From Haplosporangium gracile (lineage: Eukaryota > Mortierellomycota > Mortierellomycetes > Mortierellales > Mortierellaceae), in assembly GCA_015499985.1 (NCBI GenBank), contig JAAAUF010000367.1:1-37065 (forward strand): a stretch of 37,065 nucleotides of DNA, written 5' to 3'. The notes below the pieces were generated by a model. The model was not told the origin of the DNA and ran no database searches. It saw only the letters and a program-made list of their open reading frames with translations. The translations under genes and the position numbers were made by a program. Shown here piece by piece: positions 30,587-37,065 of this stretch (the first letter of the stretch is position 1; every line of letters begins with the position of its first letter).

Positions 30587-33458
30587 ATGGCCGACACCGA
30601 CTCACTCGACGCAACCGTCTTTGATGCCATCCTCCTCGGCACAGGATTCACCCAGACCATCGTCGCCGCTGCCCTAGCCCGTGCCGGCAAGACCGTTCTC
30701 CATCTCGACGAGAACGATTATTATGGAGGAGCATCAGGCGCCTTTGGCGTGCGCGATCTCTTGAAATGGGCTACCAGGATCGCATCCACTTCTTCTGCAA
30801 GTCATGACGGTATTTCTTTTTGTCTTCTGCTTTCTTGTCGTCGAGATGGAAATAGCGCGTATGAGAGGAGACGACAAAGTCCAAGAGCAAGAGGACGAGA
30901 AACAGGGGGGGGGGGGAATGGAGCAAGAACAAGAGGTCGCAATGATACTAACGCGCTTCATATGTACTTGGCACGATTGACAATAGCGAGCGCGGATAAG
31001 ATCGAGTTTCAAAGACTGGTGGCAAGATCGTACAACAACCTCGAGTTTCATTTCCATCGCATCGAGACTGGAACTACCGACACTGTCATCGACCTCACCA
31101 CCGTCCTGCAGACTCACAAGGATGCCTTGGCCGAGGACAGGATCAAAGCCGTCGAAGATCACATCACCGCCGCATACACTACGACCAACAGTCCATCCAA
31201 GGAATCAAAAGAAGCTATTTCCTCCCTGGCCTCCTGGGCTTCAACACCCGAGCTCGGTGCCACTGCAACTCAGCTCGAGTCTGTTTCGTTCTCTCAGATT
31301 CAATTGCTCGAGGAGTTCTTGAAGAACACGCGCAAGTACAACTTTGATCTATCACCAAAGTTGCTCTACTCTCGAGGCCCATTGACGAACCTCTTGATCT
31401 CGTCGGGCATCGGAAAGTACCTCGAATTCAAGCTGCTGGAGCGCACTGCTGTCTATGAGGCCCTGACTGACAAGGTCGAGATGATGCCCACCTCAAAGGA
31501 GGATGTCTTTGTCTCCAAGGCCCTATCTCTCAAGGAAAAGCGACTCTTAATGAAGTTTTTGCAGTTTGCTGTCGACTACGAGAACCAAACGGAGGTCTGG
31601 GAAGGTTCGTTTTTTTTCTTTTTTTTTTCGGTTTTTTTCTGTTTTTTCTTTTTTTTTTCACAAAAGCGAAAATGATTATTGTACATGAGTATGTTCCTGA
31701 TCCTCATTCGCTTTTTTTTTTCTGACAGATTACAAGCACGCTCCGTTCACGCAATTTGTTCAAAGTGCGTATGGATTGACGGATAAGGTTCTCACGGCTG
31801 TTGTCTACGCAATTGGATTCGACGGAAACGACTATGGTAAGCAACAGGGAGAGTCCAGCATGTCACAGTAGATCGTCGTTAATTACGCTATACTGACTTT
31901 TGTCCGCACGCGATGTTTATTGATCATAGCTACAACGACGGAAGGCCTCAAGTCTGTCAAGGTCTACCTCCAGTCGCTGGGCCGCTACGGCAACTCTGCC
32001 TATCTTTGCCCCCTCTATGGCGTTGGAAGTGAACTTGCCCAGGCTTTCTGCAGGTACAAACATGGACTTATTAACTGCATTATTCAGGTGCACTATTACC
32101 CCGCCGCAGCCAACAGCAAAACTAATACGTTGTATCATTCATGTTGCGATATCGTTTTAGAGTGTCAGCGGTGTATGGAGGCATTTATATGTTGCAGCAC
32201 GGATTGGACAAGCATAACGTGAACAAGGAGGCGAACAAGTGGCAATCAGTGGTCGATCATACTGGCCAAACCCTGAAGGCGAATCAAATCATTTGTTCGC
32301 GTGAATACCTTTCCAAGGAGATGGATGACTATATTGAGGCCAGAACGTAAGTTTTATTGTCTTTCTTTGTGTTCTTGAGCGATAATATGCGAAGCTACCA
32401 CCGATGATTGACAAATATTGTCTTTATGTATGGAATATGAATAGCTTGAACAGGAACTATGTGTCACACTGCATCATTGTCACGGATAGGTCGGCATTCG
32501 GCGAGACGGCGCTGTGCAAGACCCTGTTCCCTATGGGCTCGCTGGTCCTCAACCCAGGAGAGACCCCCGTACGGAAGAACAAGCACACCGTTTCTGTTCT
32601 CCAAATGTGCGGTGGCACCATGTCCTGTCCCAACGACCGATGTAAAGATTCACATTTCATTACTTTTGATTTTCCTATATGCTCGTTTCATTGTAATTCA
32701 ATATTTGTAAAGCAGAAACTGACTTTTTTTCCTATGTCATTTTTCATGAAGATATTTTATATGTGTGGGCAGAGTCGGCGAACTTGAAGACGGACGCAGA
32801 GGAGGATTTGACGGCGGCCATCCGGAAATTGGTCCATATCCCTGGCGACCCTCTCTCACTGAAAGCCCCAGCTCCTACGCAGGTTGCTGCTGCTGCTGCC
32901 ACAACACCCGCATCAGTTGAAGAGCCTAAGCCTGCTCAGCATCTTGGAGACGCTTCTGCCGCAGAGGATCAGCCTCGCATGAGTCTGGACCAGGAACTGG
33001 ATATGGAACAAGTGCGTCAGGAGATTCTTCAGGCCGAGAAGAAGTTGTTTGAAGAAAGCGAGAACAACACCCCTGTCCCCTCTCGCCCCTCGACACCAGT
33101 CCCAGGAGCATCCTCTTCCACCGGATCTTCAACAGCAGCACCAACAAAACCCCTCTCAAGAACCGCCTTCCAAAAGTCCAAATCTGTAGCCTCGCTGTCG
33201 ATGGAGAACATCATTACACCCAACGCGTTGTTCACGATGTTCTATAAGCGCACGGCGTCATGGCCTCGTGTCCCTTACCCTATTGGGTCTGAGGATCTGA
33301 AGCCCTTGCCCGATAACTTGACGGTTGTCCGGCCCATGAACCATAGTTTGGACTTTGAGGCTGCGACAGAGGAGGCTAGGGCAATCTTTGAGAAGCTCTG
33401 TCCTGGTGAAGAGTTCTTGCCACCCATTCCTGAGCCTGAGGATAACTCTGGATTCTAG
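30587..33458 (+). CDS. MRS6: Rab escort protein / Rab GDI superfamily (REP, yeast Mrs6 type)
   Basis: Seven exons, 30587-30809, 30987-31604, 31729-31836, 31930-32053, 32161-32346, 32445-32641 and 32752-33458, join in phase to give 720 residues. REP presents newly made Rab GTPases to geranylgeranyltransferase II and delivers them to membranes. Residues 12-45 form the dinucleotide-fold start of the GDI/REP family ([20 protein letters not shown], then [10 protein letters not shown]). Later family marks are [58 protein letters not shown] and YILYVWAES. Its 720 residues and a Ser/Pro/Ala-rich insert (about 525-630) favour REP over the shorter Rab GDI (about 450). The first intron would be read through as an open frame; it is supported by a TACTAAC branch site, an AATAG acceptor and phase. 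It holds a G12 tract. Exon 7 starts after CATGAAG, giving [14 protein letters not shown]. Confidence 0.93.
30905..30916 (+). repeat. G12 homopolymer in REP intron 1
   Basis: Twelve consecutive G lie inside the first REP intron (30810-30986). Such runs are prone to length errors and polymorphism. If this region were exonic, as an uninterrupted frame suggests, the run would encode four glycines; the splice signals argue against that. Confidence 0.9.
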
Positions 33459-33596
33459 GCATGTCTCTTTTGGCCACACGCTTTTTCTTTCCTGTAATAC
33501 AAGCACAAAAACTGTTACGTTTAGACAATGTTTATTTTTTCTTTTTGCAGTTGTGGTTGATGAAGAGTGGCCACACTCTAATTCTCCTTAACCACA

Positions 33597-34127
33597 ATGG
33601 CTCAGATCGGCCTTCACCTTGACGATTTCGAGCCTGAAGGCTTTCCAAATTGTAGTCGTGATCGACTTTGGAACGACGTTCTCGTAAGAAAGCTTCAGCA
33701 CGTCTTCTTTTTGGCATTATATATGTTTTACGTCCCTTTCGCTTCTTGTTAATTATTGCAACATGTGATTGAATAACGACAATTTTGGAGAATGTGCATA
33801 CGCTTACACTTCAGAAGATGAAGAAGCCCATCGCATCCTGGTGAAAAGTGTTGCAATTGCAATATGAAGTATATCACCGTAGTCATACCATCCATACATT
33901 TAATGACCCCTGTAGGCCAAAACAAAACATCCAAAAAGCAAAGGGCCCATATGCTCAATCTTTACAAGGAGGTCAAGGAGGTCAATGGGCAAGTACAAGG
34001 TGAGTAGACAGAAATACTGTATGAAACGCATGCTAGAATAATTGACACTTTTTCCCAATTGTTCGTATTATATATGGGTATCCACAGTTCGAGGGAAGGA
34101 GGCTACCATCTGCTTCAGGTGTGTTAA
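33597..34127 (+). CDS. Possible small four-exon gene or gene relic
   Basis: ATG 33597 starts MAQIGLHLDDFEPEGFPNC. Joining 33597-33683, 33815-33840, 33916-33999 and 34088-34127 uses GTAAGA, GTGAAA and GTGAGT donors and TTCAG, TGTAG and CACAG acceptors, keeps phase and yields 78 residues ending YHLLQVC. However, exons 3 and 4 also read through in another consistent phase (KKQRAHMLNLYKEV, then VRGKEATICFR), which looks at least as protein-like. It could therefore be a truncated relic of a different gene. It sits in the 809-bp space between the REP stop and the next gene. No family is recognised. Confidence 0.25.
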
Positions 34128-34139
34128 TAAGAGTAGCGA

Positions 34140-34147
34140 TATATAAC
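34140..34147 (+). promoter_or_regulatory. TATA-like box upstream of the 391-residue gene
   Basis: TATATAAC lies about 121 bp before ATG 34268, followed by a pyrimidine-rich leader and an A/C-rich stretch just before the start codon. Confidence 0.45.
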
Positions 34148-34267
34148 CTAAGCAGCTTTGCTTTCCTCTTTTCTTCCACTCCTTTCTTCCCCCTGTCAAA
34201 TCCACATACCTCGACTTGAAGCTCTGCACTATCGCAAAATTATAACAAAAGGAACAACCACTCCATT

Positions 34268-35443
34268 ATGCCCACCTACGACACCCACACCGCCAAGAGT
34301 GCGAAAGCACCGACGGTAACTCTCCATCCTAACCCCCACTTATCGGCCACCTTCTCGATTACCAACTCCCCTACCGCTCCGTCGTCGCTCCTTCACTATT
34401 CCCCGACATTCAAGTCTTGGAATCCCTTGGTCATCCCTTCGACCGTCAAGACGTCCTCCTCCCTCTCCTCCTCGACGACCAAGAAGATGCCCTTTGTCTC
34501 TCACTCCTGGGCAAGCGCCTCCTTTTTGGATGCCGAGGTCATCGCCCCGGTTGACGCAGATCCGTTCTTCGAGAAGCGAGACCTCCTCCAACTTCACCAA
34601 TTGATCATCGCCGACACAGCTCAAAGGCAGCAAGAGTTCAAGAAGCTTGGCAGCAGCCCTCTCAAAACTGAGTGGAGGATGCGCCTTGATCCGATGGATG
34701 AGGATGAGATGGTTAGTGACCATGGCGGCGACGATGAGGATGAGGATATCGATGTCAATGTCGATATTGACTGTGATGGTGATAGTGCCTGTGAGATCGT
34801 AAGTGCCGGCGACAAGGATGAGGACAATTTGTCGGATGCCGGAGGAGCAGGAGCACGAGCAGAAGGAGCAGGAGGAGTGCTTAGTATGGATACTGTTAGT
34901 ACCTCATACAAAACCTTATCTGATGGGGGTGATCGGATTCGTGTTTGTTCCAAGGACGAAGGACTGGGGATCGACAAGTTAGCGCAGAGAATCTCGGCGC
35001 TAAGACTCTTTAGCACTCGCACGCACAATAACATCAATGGCATTGCTATTGCTGCTATGAATCGAGTGCCGTTCCCCGACCTCGAATATGGGCCTTATGA
35101 CCCGCCTCCATCGCCCTCAGGGTCACTAAGCGCCGAGGACTCGTTTGTCGCCACTACTACCTCCTCCGTTTCTGCTTCCATCTCCGCCGATGCCGCCCAA
35201 TCTGCTGCAAATAACGATGTTACTGTGAAGGGCAGTCTGGTCATCATCAAGATGCCCAAGATCCGTGCGCCTGTCGTCATGCCGGAGAAGTTCTCCTCGG
35301 TCGCCGTCATCATGCCTGCCCCTGCCCCTGCCGCCATCGCGGATCAGCCTGACGTTGAAGAAGGAGGAGAAGTTGGACAGAAACGCAATTCTAAGAGTCT
35401 GAAACATGCAGAGGAGGCGTCGTCGTCCAAGAAGAGACGGTAA
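34268..35443 (+). CDS. Acidic Ser-rich protein of unknown function, possibly nuclear
   Basis: Single exon, 391 residues. The first 75 residues are Ser/Thr/Pro-rich. Residues about 80-140 look more ordered (SWASASFLDAEVIAP, then FEKRDLLQLHQLIIAD and QQEFKKLGSSPLKTEWRMRL). A strongly acidic tract follows at about 140-180 (DEDEDIDVNVDIDCDGD). A second possible conserved patch is KLAQRISALRLF with PFPDLEYGPYDPPPSPSG. The C-terminus has a basic cluster (KKRR) that could be a nuclear localisation signal. There is no signal peptide, membrane segment or recognised domain. The start was chosen because the ATG follows a typical leader and TATA-like box. Confidence 0.7.
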   Translation: MPTYDTHTAKSAKAPTVTLHPNPHLSATFSITNSPTAPSSLLHYSPTFKSWNPLVIPSTVKTSSSLSSSTTKKMPFVSHSWASASFLDAEVIAPVDADPFFEKRDLLQLHQLIIADTAQRQQEFKKLGSSPLKTEWRMRLDPMDEDEMVSDHGGDDEDEDIDVNVDIDCDGDSACEIVSAGDKDEDNLSDAGGAGARAEGAGGVLSMDTVSTSYKTLSDGGDRIRVCSKDEGLGIDKLAQRISALRLFSTRTHNNINGIAIAAMNRVPFPDLEYGPYDPPPSPSGSLSAEDSFVATTTSSVSASISADAAQSAANNDVTVKGSLVIIKMPKIRAPVVMPEKFSSVAVIMPAPAPAAIADQPDVEEGGEVGQKRNSKSLKHAEEASSSKKRR

Positions 35444-36091
35444 AAAAACCCAAGATCCTGGTATGGCATCTACATAGCTGGTTTTGCGTTGATTGTTATA
35501 GTAGGATTTTTTAGGATTTTGTAAGTAGTAACATTGAATGAACCATTTTTTTTTTAATGTTATCGAACTTACCTCCCTCTTCTTTAGGATGTGATCATTG
35601 TAGTGTTGATGGGTATTGTGTTTAGGATGGTTCTCTTTGAAAAGAGGGTGGATTTTTAATGATTTCCTCTCATTCAAACCACATCTATGTTGTTTTTTTT
35701 TGTCCATGTTCCTCAATGAAAGATGTGTTGTAGTATCGTCAAACAAATGAAAGATCGACGAACAAAGAGATAGAAAAATACATGGAAAGGATGGCTCATT
35801 TGCGTGCCTTGGTCGCATCCAATTTTTTGCAAAGTCAAACAATAGCAATAACCATGTCCACCCTTGCCATTCCAACAACAAGACGAGAGACAAAAAAATC
35901 AAAGTACCTCTTCCTCCTGCTTAACAAATATAAAAACCTAACACATTTTCCCTTTCTTACTCTCCCATTCCCGTATTTTGTTTCAGCACATACATTCGCA
36001 CCCCCACCTCTTCTTTATCACCCACCTTATGTTGCCACTGACTCTCCTTTCCCTCGATCGTGCCGCAAGTTTGATTGTTTTAGACACCGTG
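35444..36091. promoter_or_regulatory. Intergenic region and promoter of the 242-residue gene
   Basis: The left part is the 3' flank of the preceding gene, with T runs. TATAAAAA at 35929-35936 followed by a pyrimidine-rich leader is a plausible core promoter for the next gene. No other feature is seen. Confidence 0.5.
35929..35936 (+). promoter_or_regulatory. TATA box (TATAAAAA)
   Basis: It lies 156 bp before ATG 36092 and upstream of a CT-rich leader. Confidence 0.5.
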
Positions 36092-36820
36092 ATGCCTCTC
36101 AGCAAGTCCACCATCGACTTCTTCCATGCTCCAGCAACCCTCGCCAATAACAATGACACACTGGATCTCTTTGACAGTCCCCTGACGCCCACCGAAGAGA
36201 TCCCAGACTCAGACTTGATCGAGCATACCTTTTTTTCGTCCTCAGAGGATTACTCCGTATTCGTCTCCGAACTTGTACTCGCCCAGACCACTAGCATGGA
36301 AGAGGAGGAGGAAATGGAGGGGGAGAAAGAGGAGTCCAGTATGGATCACTATCTCGCCTTCAATGTTCAGGATTATCCTATGCACCATCTAGACTTGCCA
36401 GAGTACAACCCAGACGACCCTCTTTGGGTGCACATCGGCACCTTTTTGGATCAACTTCGCCTTCCAAACTCTCAAATAACGGATCCCTTCCTCAATGTCC
36501 TCGTCGAGTACCACCAGAGTCTTTTCTCCTACTTCACCTTATTACTCACGTCACAGCCGTCATCATATCGCCAAGATCTATCCCCGATCTCCTCCTCCTC
36601 CGATGATGATGATGATGTTGTTGTTGATGAGAGTTACGAGTGGTGGCCGATCGACGATCCTATTTCTAGCGCCCCACAAGGCTGGATACCATTTAACCAG
36701 CCCTTGGTAGAAATGGTTAGGGATTTGATTGAGGCTTCTTCATCCGAGTGTATGTGCCCACATCCGTGTGCGGGTGTGTTTGCATGTACGAGCCGCGCTC
36801 ACCACTTTTACGGTTACTAG
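36092..36820 (+). CDS. Acidic protein of unknown function (242 residues)
   Basis: Single exon from ATG 36092 (MPLSKSTIDFFHAPATLANN). The frame is open further upstream and another ATG lies near 36029, but the chosen ATG better fits the leader length from the TATA box. The protein is rich in Asp, Glu, Ser and Pro, with a Glu run (MEEEEEMEGEKEE) and an Asp run (SSSSDDDDDVVVDESYEWW). A more ordered central part (PLWVHIGTFLDQLRLP, then VLVEYHQSLFSYFTLLL) is probably helical. Four cysteines lie near the end (ECMCPHPCAGVFAC), a pattern that could bind metal. There is no signal peptide and no recognised domain. Confidence 0.6.
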   Translation: MPLSKSTIDFFHAPATLANNNDTLDLFDSPLTPTEEIPDSDLIEHTFFSSSEDYSVFVSELVLAQTTSMEEEEEMEGEKEESSMDHYLAFNVQDYPMHHLDLPEYNPDDPLWVHIGTFLDQLRLPNSQITDPFLNVLVEYHQSLFSYFTLLLTSQPSSYRQDLSPISSSSDDDDDVVVDESYEWWPIDDPISSAPQGWIPFNQPLVEMVRDLIEASSSECMCPHPCAGVFACTSRAHHFYGY

Positions 36821-37065
36821 AGTGAGGGGTAAGGAGCGAGATGAAGAAGAGAAAACGATGATCTTTTGGGAAGGGGGTGGGAGAGGCAGGAGGTGGATGG
36901 TGTAGAGTGGTGGGTGGTGGTGCTTGTACCATAGAACTGTAATTGTTTCTTTTTTCCCTCTTTTTTGAAACTTTTTCTTCTCTTTTTGTTTTCATAGAAC
37001 TGTTTTTTTTTTCTCTTTTATTATAAACTTTTGATATTGAACCAAGACCAAAGGAATAGAGACGA
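36821..37065. other. 3' flank at the window end
   Basis: GA-rich and then T-rich sequence with TTATTATAAA-like content near 37017-37026; a plausible 3' UTR. No gene is seen. Confidence 0.4.

Noticed and set aside
34621..35902. Minus-strand ORFs over the 391-residue gene and its 3' flank
   Set aside because: They mirror Ser/Asp/Ala codon runs of the plus-strand gene and its AT-rich 3' region.
1..37065. CRISPR array, secondary-metabolite cluster or transposon
   Set aside because: No spaced direct-repeat array, no PKS/NRPS/terpene core gene, and no transposase, reverse transcriptase or long terminal repeats were recognised.

Overview
This window looks like nuclear DNA from a filamentous fungus. 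Genes are broken by short GT-AG introns (about 60-340 nt, several starting GTAAGT), 5' leaders are CT- or CA-rich, and homopolymer runs are common. The genes recognised from sequence are typical fungal housekeeping genes. The large Gln-rich/acidic protein on the left and the overall style suggest Mucoromycota, probably Mortierellaceae; that placement is inference from memory, not a search result. One 10-base N gap (18225-18234) marks a scaffold join.

Layout, left to right: (1) 1-1533 holds an interrupted small ORF made of strict Gly-x-x-x repeats plus short tandem repeats. (2) 1534-6216 (-) is a two-exon gene for a 1505-residue low-complexity/leucine-rich protein of unknown function. It shares a 367-bp divergent promoter with (3) 6584-8931 (+), a four-exon AlkB-type 2-oxoglutarate/Fe(II) dioxygenase carrying a CUE-like domain and a C-terminal GRF zinc finger. 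(4) 9208-11041 (-) is the 51-kDa flavoprotein subunit of mitochondrial complex I, with no visible ATG. (5) 11947-13626 and 14777-15367 (-) are two neighbouring secreted, His/Lys-rich proteins that share a motif and look like diverged paralogues. (6) 16295-17667 (+) is an SFT2-family Golgi membrane protein. (7) 17668-21220 is a zone of small ORFs and decay: two antisense micro-ORFs, the gap, a 66-codon ORF, a heavily mutated PP2C phosphatase pseudogene that still keeps its introns, and a frameshifted small gene behind a good TATA box. (8) 21870-24093 (-) is a four-exon amino-acid permease. (9) 26326-28622 (-) is a glycosylated type-I membrane protein whose signal peptide lies in a different frame from its ectodomain. 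(10) 28928-28977 is a perfect 20-bp hairpin, followed by the 25-codon ribosomal protein gene eL41 (29530-29607). (11) 30587-33458 (+) is a seven-exon Rab escort protein. (12) 33597-34127 is a possible small spliced gene or relic. (13) 34268-35443 and 36092-36820 (+) encode two acidic proteins of unknown function.

The genes do not form one pathway. They cover DNA repair, respiration, secretion and vesicle traffic (SFT2, REP), nutrient uptake, translation and secreted or surface proteins. The least explained parts are the paired His/Lys-rich secreted proteins, the Gly-x-x-x repeat ORF with its single TAG, the perfect hairpin, and the cluster of broken genes between 17.7 and 21.2 kb. All exon junctions were worked out by eye from splice consensus, reading-phase continuity and family similarity remembered for the domains.
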